Assembly: GCA_934525845.1 (NCBI GenBank)
Contig: CAKSZS010000008.1
Coordinates: 5,977 to 69,976, forward strand
Length of the DNA: 64,000 nt
Source of the DNA: an uncultured Faecalibacterium sp.
Lineage (GTDB): Bacteria > Bacillota > Clostridia > Oscillospirales > Ruminococcaceae
Direction: 5' to 3'
The notes beneath the pieces are model-generated. The model ran no database searches and was not told the DNA's origin. It was given only the letters and a program-made list of their open reading frames with translations. Positions 32,864 to 42,203 of this stretch are shown here, in pieces; the first letter of the stretch is position 1; every line of letters begins with the position of its first letter. Position numbers and translations under genes: made by a program.

Positions 32864-34222
32864 TTACGCGTGATATTCCATCCACTTGCCCTTCCAGGCA
32901 TACAAGGCCATGAGGGCGGCACCCAGACCCCAGGAGACGGGGTACAGGATGAACACGCCGTCGATGGTGGAGAAGGCAGGCAGCACCCACTGGATCCACA
33001 CGATGCGGAACAGGCACAGCGACACCAGCAGCACCACCATGGGCGGCACGCTGGCTCCGGTGCCGCGCACCGCACCGGCCAGGCCGTGCAGGATGCTCAG
33101 CAGGAAGTAGAAGGGACAGAACCAGTGCATGGCGGCTTTGCCGAACGCAATGACGGCCTCCTCCTGAGTGAACAGGCGCATGATGGCATCCTGTCCCAAC
33201 AGCAGCAGGGCACCGGTGATCAGCGTATACACCAGCCCCATGCCCAGGGTGACCCACATCCCCTTTTTCACGCGGTCCAGACGGCCTGCGCCGTAGTTCT
33301 GGCCTACAAAGGTGGTGGCCGCCATGCTGATGCTGCTGACCGGCAGGATGTTGAAGCCGTCGATCTTCATATAGGCGGCAAATCCGGCCATGGCGGCGGC
33401 ACCGTAGCTGTTCACGCTGGCCTGCACCAGTACGTTGGAAAAGGAAATGACCATGTTCTGGATGCCGGTGGGCAGGCCCACCCGGATGATGCGCGCGGCC
33501 ATCTTTTTGTGCCACTTGATCTGCCGCAGGGTCACCTGGTAGTCATCCTGCACCCGCACCAGAAAGCGCAGGCTCAGCACGCAGGACACCAGCTGACTGA
33601 TGTCGGTGGCAATGGCGGCACCCGCCACGCCCATCTTCAGGCCCACGATGAACACCAGGTCCAGCACGATGTTGGTCACGGACGCCCAGGCCAGGTAGAT
33701 CAGGGACCGGCGGGAGTTCCCGGCGGCGTTCAGAATGCCGGCGGCCATATTGTACACGACGCTGAACAGCACGCCGCCAAAATAGATGCGGATGTAGGTC
33801 ACAGCGTCGCTCAGCACCTCAGCGGGGGTGTTCATCCAGACCAGCAGCGCCCGGCCGCAGGCCACGCCGCCGATGGTCAGGAGCAGGCCCATCACCACCG
33901 AGATGGCCAGGGCGGTGTGCACGGCTTCCTGGGCCTCTTTGCGGTCTCTGGCCCCCAGGAACTGAGCTACGACCACACCGGCACCCACGGCCACGCCCTG
34001 GCTGAAGCCGATGAGCAGATAGATGGGGGAGCCGCTGGAACCCACCGCCGCCAGGGCGTTGGCGCCCACGAAATTGCCAACGATGATGCTGTCGGCGGTA
34101 TTGTACAGCTGCTGCAAAAGATTGCCGAGGATGAGCGGCACCGCAAACAGCAGAATGCTTTTGGCGATGCTGCCCTCGGTCATGCGGCTGCTTTTTGGGG
34201 TTGCTTCAACAGCGTTTGCCAC
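32864..34222 (-). CDS. MATE-family efflux transporter
   Basis: 452 residues, twelve predicted helices, the normal MATE size. I choose a GTG start at 34222, which has AAAGGAG 7 bp upstream and yields VANAVEATPKSSRMTEGSIAKSILLFAVPLILGNLLQQLYNTADSIIVGNFVG; the long upstream open frame runs through repeat DNA. Family patterns GNLLQQLYNTADSIIVG and VAVGAGVVVAQFLGA are clear. MATE pumps export drugs or metabolites against Na+ or H+. It is monocistronic. Confidence 0.92.
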   Translation of the reverse strand: MANAVEATPKSSRMTEGSIAKSILLFAVPLILGNLLQQLYNTADSIIVGNFVGANALAAVGSSGSPIYLLIGFSQGVAVGAGVVVAQFLGARDRKEAQEAVHTALAISVVMGLLLTIGGVACGRALLVWMNTPAEVLSDAVTYIRIYFGGVLFSVVYNMAAGILNAAGNSRRSLIYLAWASVTNIVLDLVFIVGLKMGVAGAAIATDISQLVSCVLSLRFLVRVQDDYQVTLRQIKWHKKMAARIIRVGLPTGIQNMVISFSNVLVQASVNSYGAAAMAGFAAYMKIDGFNILPVSSISMAATTFVGQNYGAGRLDRVKKGMWVTLGMGLVYTLITGALLLLGQDAIMRLFTQEEAVIAFGKAAMHWFCPFYFLLSILHGLAGAVRGTGASVPPMVVLLVSLCLFRIVWIQWVLPAFSTIDGVFILYPVSWGLGAALMALYAWKGKWMEYHA

Positions 34223-34304
34223 AGAAAAACTCCTTTCGATGCAATGGATTTCCAATGGAATCCAGCATAGCACAAATAGGGACGGGATACAAGAGCGGTG
34301 AAAC

Positions 34305-34430
34305 GTCAGCGGCCCGGGAGCTTTCTCCTCGGACACGAATCGGGCCATTCCATCGCCCGCCCTATTGCCCTGCGGGCAACAGGGTCCCACCCCAGCGGAC
34401 GGTCCTCGGAGAAACTTCCGGGCCGCTGAC
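34305..34430 (-). repeat. family-A palindromic repeat, copy 4 (short form, inverted)
   Basis: Short form like copy 1 but reversed. Arms unique to this copy pair with each other: GTCAGCGGCCCGGGAG at 34305-34320 with CTTCCGGGCCGCTGAC at 34415-34430. The rest of the 337-bp gap contains C/G-rich sequence (34431-34558) in which I see no gene. Confidence 0.85.
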
Positions 34431-34558
34431 CCCGAAACGGCATCTTTCCTCCTGCGAGTTCAGAAAAACGCAAAAAACGCACCGACGCCCCCGCTCACCG
34501 GGGCGGATAAACCCGGCGGGCAGGGGCGGCAGTGCTGTATCAGGGTAGAGAGATAGCG

Positions 34559-35212
34559 TTAGTGTTTTTCGCCCTTGGGCAGCAGACCGGCACGCTCCAG
34601 TGCCGGACGCAGGGCGAGGTACAGGATGACCACACAGACGGTGGACGCCACACTGTTGACGAAGGTGACGCCGCCGGCGATCTTGGTCAGCGCCTGTGCC
34701 ACGGTGTATTCCTGACCGAAGATGTACACATTGCGGAAGTAGCCCAGGAAGGGGTCGGTCAGCACGTTGAGGAACAGACCGGAGGCCGCAGAGACGATGA
34801 CCTTGACCAGGTAACCGGCGCTGTGCTTGTCTAGGTCCTTCAGTTTGAAGGCTTTGTGGGCCACGGCACCGCAGGTGATGCCGATGATGAACTTCAGCAC
34901 AAAGGTGGTGACGGCATAGCCCGGGTCACCGGCCAGGATGTCGGCCAGCGCCAGGCCGATGGCACCGGCCAGACCGCCGGACACGCCGTCCAGCAGCAGG
35001 GCGGTCAGGGCGGTGAAGGTGTTGCCCAGATGGAACGAAGAGCCGCCGTAGAACGGCACACGGAAGAACAGATAGGCCACCAGGCTCAGGGCGGCCATGA
35101 CGCCGGTGAGTGCCAGTTCCTTGGTGGTAAAGGTGCGCTTGTACAGGACGCTGCCAAACACGATGACGATCACAACGACCGCCAGCAGCAGCCACATTGC
35201 AGTAGTAGACAT
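34559..35212 (-). CDS. ECF transporter S-component (vitamin uptake)
   Basis: 217 residues with about six helices. The segment SSFHLGNTFTALTALLLDG followed by SGGLAGAIGLALADILAGDP and VTTFVLKFIIG is the usual pattern of the PF07155-type S-components. These bind a vitamin and use a shared EcfA-EcfT energy module encoded elsewhere. A divergent MocR-type gene 209 bp away suggests a vitamin B6 compound as substrate (inference only). GGAGGG precedes the ATG. A structured leader lies in the 5' region. Confidence 0.85.
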   Translation of the reverse strand: MSTTAMWLLLAVVVIVIVFGSVLYKRTFTTKELALTGVMAALSLVAYLFFRVPFYGGSSFHLGNTFTALTALLLDGVSGGLAGAIGLALADILAGDPGYAVTTFVLKFIIGITCGAVAHKAFKLKDLDKHSAGYLVKVIVSAASGLFLNVLTDPFLGYFRNVYIFGQEYTVAQALTKIAGGVTFVNSVASTVCVVILYLALRPALERAGLLPKGEKH

Positions 35213-35238
35213 GATTTACTTTCCCTCCAATTTTCCAA

Positions 35239-35323
35239 GACCCGCCGGAATGCCGCTGCCGATACAGGACGATCCGGCTGATTACCCACAAAACTACTTG
35301 ACATTTGGGTGTCCGGCGGGTAT
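35239..35323 (-). ncRNA. structured 5' leader upstream of the ECF S-component (riboswitch or operator candidate)
   Basis: On the minus strand ACCCGCCGGA (plus 35321-35312) pairs perfectly with TCCGGCGGGT (plus 35249-35240), closing a domain of about 80 nt. Inside are two smaller helices: ACCC / GGGT and GCCG-x-AT / AT-CGGC. A TATAAT on the minus strand (plus 35330-35335) would start transcription within two bases of the closing helix. I cannot match it to a known riboswitch class. The same dyad could be a DNA operator. Confidence 0.4.
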
Positions 35324-35326
35324 GCT
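35298..35326 (+). promoter_or_regulatory. promoter of the MocR-type regulator gene
   Basis: TTGACA at 35298-35303 and TATGCT at 35321-35326 with a 17-bp spacer. It overlaps the leader and promoter of the divergent ECF gene, so one protein could control both. Confidence 0.7.
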
Positions 35327-35421
35327 CCTATTATACGCAGAACTGGACCCGTGAAAATACCCAGAATAAAGTTTTTTTATGGGGTCAGTTTGGCGGAGTG
35401 CATGAATAGGAGAGGATTTTT

Positions 35422-36858
35422 ATGGTCCATTTGACCACAGCACTGGATGCGGCGTCCGGGGTGCCGCTGTACGAACAGCTGTACCGCAGCCTGGCGGAAG
35501 AGATGCGCACCGGGGCGCTGGCAGCGGGCACCCGGATGCCCGGCAAGCGGCGGTTGGCGGCAGAACTGTCCGTGTCGGTGAACACGGTGGATGCTGCGTA
35601 TCAGATGCTGGCGGCGGAAGGGTATCTGGTGGCCCGGGAGCGCAGCGGCTTTTATGTAGAGGAATACCTGGCGCTGCCGCAGCGGGAAGCCCCTGCTCCG
35701 GTCTGCCCGCCGCAGGAGCCGCCCGCCCCGGCGCTGCCGCCGGTGCGGTACGACCTGTCCACCCGGGGCGTGGACCCGGGACTGTTCCCGTTCCGCACCT
35801 GGGCGCGGCTGCAGAAGGAGCTGCTGTATTCCTCGCCGGAACTGCTGACCCCCGGCAACGCCCAGGGAGATCCGGCCCTGCGCCAGGCGCTGGCCGAGTA
35901 TCTGGCTGAATACCGGGGGGTGCAGTGCCGCCCGCACCAGATCGTCGTAGGGGCCGGGCTGGAATATCTGCTGGGCCTGCTGGCCCCGCTCCTGCCCGGC
36001 CCTGCGGCGGTGGAAACGCCCGGCTATCCCCGGGCTTTGCAGGTGCTGGAAAACAATGGGGTGGCGTGCTGTTGTCTGCCGGTGGACGCGGACGGCCTGT
36101 CGCTGGATGCCCTGAACCGGTCGGATGCGGCGGTGTGCTATGTGACCCCCAGCCACCAGTTCCCGACCGGCGTCACCATGCCGGCAGGCCGCCGGGCCGA
36201 ACTGCTGCACTGGGCGGCGCGCCGCCCGGGTCAGCGCTACATCATCGAGGACGATTACGATTCCGAGTTCCGCTTCGACACCCGCCCGCTGCCCAGTCTG
36301 CAGGGCATGGCCGGGGCGGACGGCCCGGTGGTGTATCTGTCCACCTGCTCCCGCAGTCTGGCCCCCGGCATCCGCATCGCCTACATGGTCCTGCCGGAAC
36401 ACCTGCTGCCCGCGTGGCACGCAAAATACCGGCTGTACTCCGGCACGGTGAGCCGCTTTGAACAGCAGACGCTGGCGCGGTTCATCACGGAGGGGTACTT
36501 CACCCGGCATCTGGCCCGGGAGCGGGTGGCCTACAAGGTCCGGCGGGACGCCCTGACCGCCGCCCTGCGGGGGGCGTTCGCCCCGGAAGAGCTGACCCTT
36601 GCGGGCCTGCACACAGGCCTGCATCTGCTGGCAAAACTGCACGATGCACCGCCGGATGCAGCCCTGCGGCAGGCGGCAGAACAGCAGGGCGTGCGGCTGA
36701 GCCTGCTGAGCGACTACGACCTGCCCGGCGCGGCCCGCTCGGCGGACGGCGCCCTGGTGCTGGGTTACGGTTCGCTGTCGGACGAAGCCTGTGCGTCGGT
36801 GGGGGAGACCCTGAAGAAGCTCTGCACGGCTGCGCGGGAAGCGTCTGTTGCCGTATAA
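35422..36858 (+). CDS. MocR/PdxR-like regulator (GntR helix-turn-helix fused to aminotransferase fold)
   Basis: 478 residues. The N-terminal wHTH (about 1-75) reads VPLYEQLYRSLAEEMRTGALAAGTRMPGKRRLAAELSVSVNTVDAAYQMLAAEGYLVARERSGFYV. After a Pro-rich linker a fold-type I aminotransferase domain follows, with EDDYDSEFRF near 274-283 and STCSRSLAPGIRIAYMVLP near 309-327; the position of the PLP Lys reads as S-R-S-L, so Schiff-base Lys may be missing. MocR proteins sense PLP or amino acids. AGGAGAGG lies upstream of the start. Divergent orientation to an ECF S-gene supports vitamin B6 control. Confidence 0.88.
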   Translation: MVHLTTALDAASGVPLYEQLYRSLAEEMRTGALAAGTRMPGKRRLAAELSVSVNTVDAAYQMLAAEGYLVARERSGFYVEEYLALPQREAPAPVCPPQEPPAPALPPVRYDLSTRGVDPGLFPFRTWARLQKELLYSSPELLTPGNAQGDPALRQALAEYLAEYRGVQCRPHQIVVGAGLEYLLGLLAPLLPGPAAVETPGYPRALQVLENNGVACCCLPVDADGLSLDALNRSDAAVCYVTPSHQFPTGVTMPAGRRAELLHWAARRPGQRYIIEDDYDSEFRFDTRPLPSLQGMAGADGPVVYLSTCSRSLAPGIRIAYMVLPEHLLPAWHAKYRLYSGTVSRFEQQTLARFITEGYFTRHLARERVAYKVRRDALTAALRGAFAPEELTLAGLHTGLHLLAKLHDAPPDAALRQAAEQQGVRLSLLSDYDLPGAARSADGALVLGYGSLSDEACASVGETLKKLCTAAREASVAV

Positions 36859-37676
36859 CGCCCGGCGGTCCACTGCCCGGGCAGGGCCTGGGTCTGCGGC
36901 ACCGCACTGTTGTTGGCGAGGAATTCCAGCGTGCGTTCCAAGGTGGGGTGATCCAGCGCGGTCAGGTCAGTGAGCAGGGAAGAGCTGCTGCTGCGCAGAG
37001 CCTGCGGCAGGGTCGTGGGCAGCAGGTCCAGATTCTGCCGGAAAAAGGCGTCCCACACCGCGCCCCGGGCCGCGGCGCGATGGCCGGGCGGCACGATGCC
37101 ATCTGCGTCCATGGCGGTGAGAAAGGCGTGGGCATCGGCGGCAGAAATGCCCTGCACCGCGTCGGTGCGGTCATAGCGGGCCAGCTCGTCGGCGGTCATG
37201 GCCCCGGAAAAGCCCACCCGTACCGCTCCATACCGCGAGGCAATGCGCTCCAATACGCTTTCAGAGAGCGCCAGATAGCGGGTATCCTCCGGCAAAGCGA
37301 GCAGTACGGCCAGGGCTTCCCGGCAGCGGGCGGGGCCGGCGGCGGCATAACACTGCGCCAGAGTGGCCGTTCCGTCCGCAAAAGAAACAGAAAGCTCTGC
37401 CGGCAGCACCAGCAGGTCCAGGGCGTTCTGCTCCGCGTTCAGGTAGGCCAGCAGAAAACCGGGCTGCTCGTCCGCAATGCACAGCAGCACCGTGAGCTGA
37501 TCGGTGACCCGGGGCAGCTCCACCGGAATGCTGCGCTCACTCTGTGCGGCCTGCCGCAGCCGGGTGTGCAGATACGCCCGGCTCAGCAGCACGGTGCCGC
37601 CTACCAGCGGCAGCAGCACCAGCAGCGCCGCCCCCAGCGCTGCCCAGAAAGGATTCCAACCCTTGCGTCCATGCAT
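36765..37676 (-). CDS. LCP-like (LytR-CpsA-Psr) membrane-anchored protein, divergent
   Basis: 303 residues from ATG at 37676 (AGGGATGG upstream). A single helix at about 12-32 follows RKGWNPFW. The extracytoplasmic part has TVLLCIADEQPGFLLAYLNAEQNALDLLVLPAEL, which resembles the start of LCP domains (x-x-LLI-x-D ... P-R-D), but the key Asp-Arg residues of the catalytic site are not obvious. So ligase activity is doubtful. Its 3' end overlaps the 3' end of the MocR gene by 94 bp in antisense. Confidence 0.6.
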   Translation of the reverse strand: MHGRKGWNPFWAALGAALLVLLPLVGGTVLLSRAYLHTRLRQAAQSERSIPVELPRVTDQLTVLLCIADEQPGFLLAYLNAEQNALDLLVLPAELSVSFADGTATLAQCYAAAGPARCREALAVLLALPEDTRYLALSESVLERIASRYGAVRVGFSGAMTADELARYDRTDAVQGISAADAHAFLTAMDADGIVPPGHRAAARGAVWDAFFRQNLDLLPTTLPQALRSSSSSLLTDLTALDHPTLERTLEFLANNSAVPQTQALPGQWTAGRYTATDASRAAVQSFFRVSPTDAQASSDSEP

Positions 37677-37791
37677 GGTCCATCCCTGCCTTTCGGGGAG
37701 AGTATGGGCCAAATTTGAAAAAGTCATACAAAAACAAAATTCAGCTCCGGGCATGATAAATGAAATCTGTGCATACACTGAAGCAGATGTC

Positions 37792-37820
37792 TTGCGCCGG
37801 CGGACAAAATATGGTATAGT
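37792..37820 (+). promoter_or_regulatory. promoter of the glycine riboswitch transcript
   Basis: TTGCGC at 37792-37797 and TATAGT at 37815-37820 with a 17-bp spacer. Confidence 0.6.
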
Positions 37821-37884
37821 CTTTCTGTTGTGCACAGCTGTGTATGGCAGAAAAACTGAAAAGACGTGCGGGGAAAATGCACCC

Positions 37885-37982
37885 CCGCACTCTGGAGAAG
37901 CCCGCACACAGCGGGTGCCGAAGGTGTAAAGCAGCCCGGGACGGGCGGCTGAATCTCTCAGGCAAAAGGACAGAGCACCGTC
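37885..37982 (+). ncRNA. glycine riboswitch (single aptamer)
   Basis: The aptamer signature is GGAGAAGCCC, GCGGGTGCCGAAGGTG and, after a GCCCGGGACGGGC hairpin, GAATCTCTCAGGCAAAAGG and ACAGAGC. Only one full aptamer is visible; the following GCGCTGCGG-ACAAGGACGTCCGGCGCGG may form the partial partner helix of singlet types. A terminator follows at 38037-38071, just before a Na+/amino acid symporter, so glycine would control its transcription. Confidence 0.9.
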
Positions 37983-38036
37983 TTTTGCGCTGCGGACAAG
38001 GACGTCCGGCGCGGGAAATGCAAGTGCTGTTTTTTG

Positions 38037-38071
38037 CGGGCAGAGCCTTTGGCGGGTTCTGCCCGTTTTTT
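38037..38071 (+). terminator. riboswitch-controlled terminator
   Basis: CGGGCAGA-GCC pairs with GG-GTTCTGCCCG, followed by TTTTTTT, 26 bp before the symporter start. It lies downstream of the glycine aptamer and is likely its expression platform. Confidence 0.8.
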
Positions 38072-38096
38072 GATTGGTTCAGAGGGGGAAAACAGC

Positions 38097-39596
<1,500 letters not shown>

Positions 39597-39617
39597 GGCA
39601 GTAAGATAGGACCTCCG

Positions 39618-39652
39618 AACGCACCTGCAGGATTTGCGGGTGCGTTTTTTTA
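39618..39652 (+). terminator. terminator of the symporter gene
   Basis: AACGCACC-TGCA pairs with TGC-GGGTGCGTT, followed by a run of T. It lies 22 bp after the stop. Confidence 0.8.
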
Positions 39653-39671
39653 GCGTCCGCTGCGTCCCATG

Positions 39672-39764
39672 TTGTGAATCTTTCACAAAAGCTGAGATAT
39701 TAGTATATCAGTAGTACTGAAAATAGTCTGTTTCATTGACAGTCTCGAGAAAAGATGATATGAT
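39672..39764 (+). promoter_or_regulatory. promoter region of the broken hydrolase copy, with two palindromes
   Basis: TTGACA at 39736-39741 and TATGAT at 39759-39764 with a 17-bp spacer. Upstream lie TTGTGAATCTTTCACAA (39672-39688) and the sequence TTAGTATATCAGTAGTACTG (39700-39719). Both elements recur with small changes upstream of the intact copy at the same relative position. Confidence 0.7.
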
Positions 39765-39899
39765 TTGCTCAACATATGAGCCGGTTTGTGCCGCTGCATC
39801 AAGAATTTTGCGGGGCAGCCGGCTTTGTACACAGAACAGGCCGGTATGAGCCGGACTGGCGAAACGGGCGGGATCCGCCCGGTGGAAGGAGAGATTCGT

Positions 39900-40510
39900 A
39901 TGAATCGCAGAGAATTTTTGAAGGCGACTGCTGCAACGGCGGTGGCAGCAGGTGCAATGGCCAGCGCAGCGCCGGCTTTCTTTACATCCGTCACAACGCT
40001 TCTTCCACTAAGAACATCGGCAAGACCGATATCATGATCGCTGTGGGCTTCTCGGCCGGCAGCCTGAACATCATGCAGGTCATCGCAAGACAGTACGGCA
40101 GCCAGACTACGCCGGATAAGATTTATCCCAACTACGTCTGCGATGCAGTGGACCACGAGAGCGCGGACCTGCAAGTGGTCGTTCCCGTCTACGGCTTCTT
40201 CACGGATGGCATGGACTTCAGCCAGAACCCCAACCTGCCCGCTGTCTTCGGCGTGGTCGGTCAGAAGGACTTCCTGAGCGAAATGATCCTGGCCTGCGTG
40301 CCGCAGGGCATCAAGACCTTCCCCGACTTCAGCTTCTATCTGGCACCCGATGCACCCCACGGCTTTGGTCTGGGCACTGGCACCAAGGGCTACGTCAACG
40401 CTTTTACGCAGGCAGCACAGTGGCCCGATATGGCCATCAACTTCATCGAGAGCCGCCTGGGTCTGCAGGAAAAGACCATTGACATGGACTCTGTGGCGTT
40501 CGCGTGGTAA
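39900..40510 (+). pseudogene. Tat-exported hydrolase, copy broken by internal deletion and frameshift
   Basis: The start (MNRREFLKATAATAVAAGAMA) copies the Tat signal of the intact gene at 40906. After ASAAPAF the sequence jumps to the C-terminal half (NASSTKNIGKTD onward, to MDSVAFAW), which lies in a different reading frame. About 570 bp of coding sequence present in the intact gene is missing, and the join is at CTTTCTTTACATCC, near a short CTTCCT-like match. The Ser-nucleophile motif reads GFSAGS. It retains promoter, ribosome site (GGAAGGAGAG) and terminator. Confidence 0.85.
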
Positions 40511-40553
40511 ACGAACTCATTTTGCCTCCTCATCTGTATTTCTCATTCCCAAA

Positions 40554-40589
40554 CAGCAAGGGCCTGCACTCCGGTGCAGGCCCTTGCTG
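40554..40589 (+). terminator. terminator after the broken hydrolase copy
   Basis: CAGCAAGGGCCTGCAC and GTGCAGGCCCTTGCTG form a perfect 16-bp stem (40554-40569 / 40574-40589). The tail is not T-rich. Confidence 0.6.
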
Positions 40590-40674
40590 CCGTTTCCGGA
40601 AGCGGTACTGTTTTTCGCCGGAGCAGAGAGGAAAATTCTCCTCGTCTGCCTGCACAAACCCTGCAGACGGGTGT

Positions 40675-40767
40675 TGTGTATCTTTCACAAAAACTTCAGT
40701 ACTAGTATATCAGTAGTGCTGAAAAGCGGCAAAAACTCTTTACAAAATGAAATAAAAATGATACACT
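40675..40767 (+). promoter_or_regulatory. promoter region of the intact hydrolase, with two palindromes
   Basis: TTTACA at 40739-40744 and TACACT at 40762-40767 with a 17-bp spacer. Upstream are TTGTGTATCTTTCACAA (from 40675) and TTCAGTACTAGTATATCAGT (40695-40714) continuing AGTGCTGAA. These match the elements before the broken copy. Confidence 0.7.
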
Positions 40768-40905
40768 TTACACAACATTCGAGCCGATTTGTGCCGATAC
40801 AGCAAAGTTTTTTGCTGCCGGGCAATTGGTTCCTACACAGAATAAGCCTGACGGGAATCGGGCTTTCTGAGAGGGCGAGACCGCCCGGTGGAAGGAGAAA
40901 ACAGT

Positions 40906-42090
40906 ATGAATCGCAGAGAGTTTTTGAAGGCTTCTGCCGCAACGGCAGTGGCAGCAGGCGCAATGGCTGCCGCAGCACCGGCTTCCTTTGCAGCAGACAG
41001 CGGCGTGCACACCGATGCAGAAGTGCAGGCCATGGTCAAGGAAGAACTGAAGGTCGCCCGTGACGTGGCATTCTACCCCGCCGCTTACAAGGGCGATTTC
41101 GACAAGTTCTACGTCCTGTTCCACAAGCTGTCCCGTGCTCAGTACGAGAAGGTGGACGGTGCTGCAGTTGCAGGCATCAACGCTTCTCACTACGATATGT
41201 GCGTGGCTCTGACCAATGCCCGCAAGGCTCTGCGTCAGGTCAAGGACCCCAAGAGCACCGTGTGGGAGATCTGGGGCGACCAGATGGCAGTGGAGTCCCC
41301 CCTGCCCACCAACTGGAGCAACTGCTACGATAACGAGGGCTTCCGCCCCTTCCTGAACCCCTATCTGCTGCCTCACCAGGGCAAGGTCAAGGGCAACGTC
41401 ATCGTCATTGCCGGCGGCGGCAGCACCCACCGCAACAACGTGGTGGAAGGCTACCCTGTGGCCGAGTACTTCAACAAGCAGGGCTACAACGCCTTTGTGC
41501 TGCAGCGCCGTGTGAACCCCTACGCCGCTGTGGACCAGCAGCTGGACCTGGCCCGTGCCATCCGCTTCCTCCGTGCCAATGCTTCCGCCAAGAACATCGG
41601 CAAGACCGATATCATCATGGCAGTGGGCTTCTCGGCCGGCGGCATGAACATCATGCAGGTCATCGCCAACCACTACGGCAACCAGACCACCCCGGACAAG
41701 GTCTACCCCGATTACGTCTGCGACGCAGTGGACCACGAGAGCGCCGACCTGCAGGTGGCTGTGCCCGTTTACGGCCTGTTCGTCACCGGTCTGGACTTCA
41801 GCAAGAACCCCAACCTGCCCCCGGTCTTTGGTGTTGTGGGCCAGAAGGACGGCCTGAGTGCCATGATGCTGCCCTCCCTGCCGGAGTGCGCCATGATCTT
41901 CAAGGACTTCAGCTTCTACCTGGCACCGGACGCTCCCCACGGCGTTGGCCTGGGCACTGGTACCGAGGGCTATGTCAATGCCTACACCCAGATCGCACAG
42001 TGGCCGGATATGGCAGTGAACTTCATCGAGAGCCGCATCGGCCTGCAGGAGAAGACCATCGATATGGACTCTGTGGCCTTTGCATGGTAA
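40906..42090 (+). CDS. Tat-exported alpha/beta hydrolase
   Basis: 394 residues. The N-terminus MNRREFLKASAATAVAAGAM is a twin-arginine signal (RREFLK) followed by a hydrophobic Ala-rich stretch and a likely cleavage after ASFA. The mature domain is an alpha/beta hydrolase: NVIVIAGGGSTHRNNVVEG near 165 (oxyanion region), nucleophile Ser in GFSAGGMN near 245, and a likely catalytic His in DAPHGVG near 347. Tat export implies a folded enzyme; an esterase or acetyl-xylan-esterase-like role is possible, but the substrate is unknown. GGAAGGAGAAAA precedes the ATG. It is the intact member of a tandem duplication. Confidence 0.88.
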   Translation: MNRREFLKASAATAVAAGAMAAAAPASFAADSGVHTDAEVQAMVKEELKVARDVAFYPAAYKGDFDKFYVLFHKLSRAQYEKVDGAAVAGINASHYDMCVALTNARKALRQVKDPKSTVWEIWGDQMAVESPLPTNWSNCYDNEGFRPFLNPYLLPHQGKVKGNVIVIAGGGSTHRNNVVEGYPVAEYFNKQGYNAFVLQRRVNPYAAVDQQLDLARAIRFLRANASAKNIGKTDIIMAVGFSAGGMNIMQVIANHYGNQTTPDKVYPDYVCDAVDHESADLQVAVPVYGLFVTGLDFSKNPNLPPVFGVVGQKDGLSAMMLPSLPECAMIFKDFSFYLAPDAPHGVGLGTGTEGYVNAYTQIAQWPDMAVNFIESRIGLQEKTIDMDSVAFAW

Positions 42091-42136
42091 TTTAAGTTTT
42101 TCTTACCTCCTCATTTATATTCCTCATCCCCAACCG

Positions 42137-42170
42137 AAAAGGGCCTGCACACTGTGCAGGCCCTTTTTCT
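42137..42170. terminator. bidirectional terminator after the hydrolase
   Basis: AAAAGGGCCTGCAC (42137-42150) and GTGCAGGCCCTTTTT (42154-42168) form a 14-bp stem, 46 bp after the hydrolase stop and just before the convergent flavoprotein gene stop. Confidence 0.85.
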
Positions 42171-42203
42171 GTTGCTGTGATGTGATTTTTAGCGTGCTCG
42201 CCC

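Noticed and set aside
39672..39688. Rex (NADH-sensing) operator
   Set aside because: Arms TTGTGAA/TTCACAA match, but the gap is 3 bp whereas Rex boxes have 4, and the downstream gene is not a fermentation gene. I kept it only as an unnamed palindrome.
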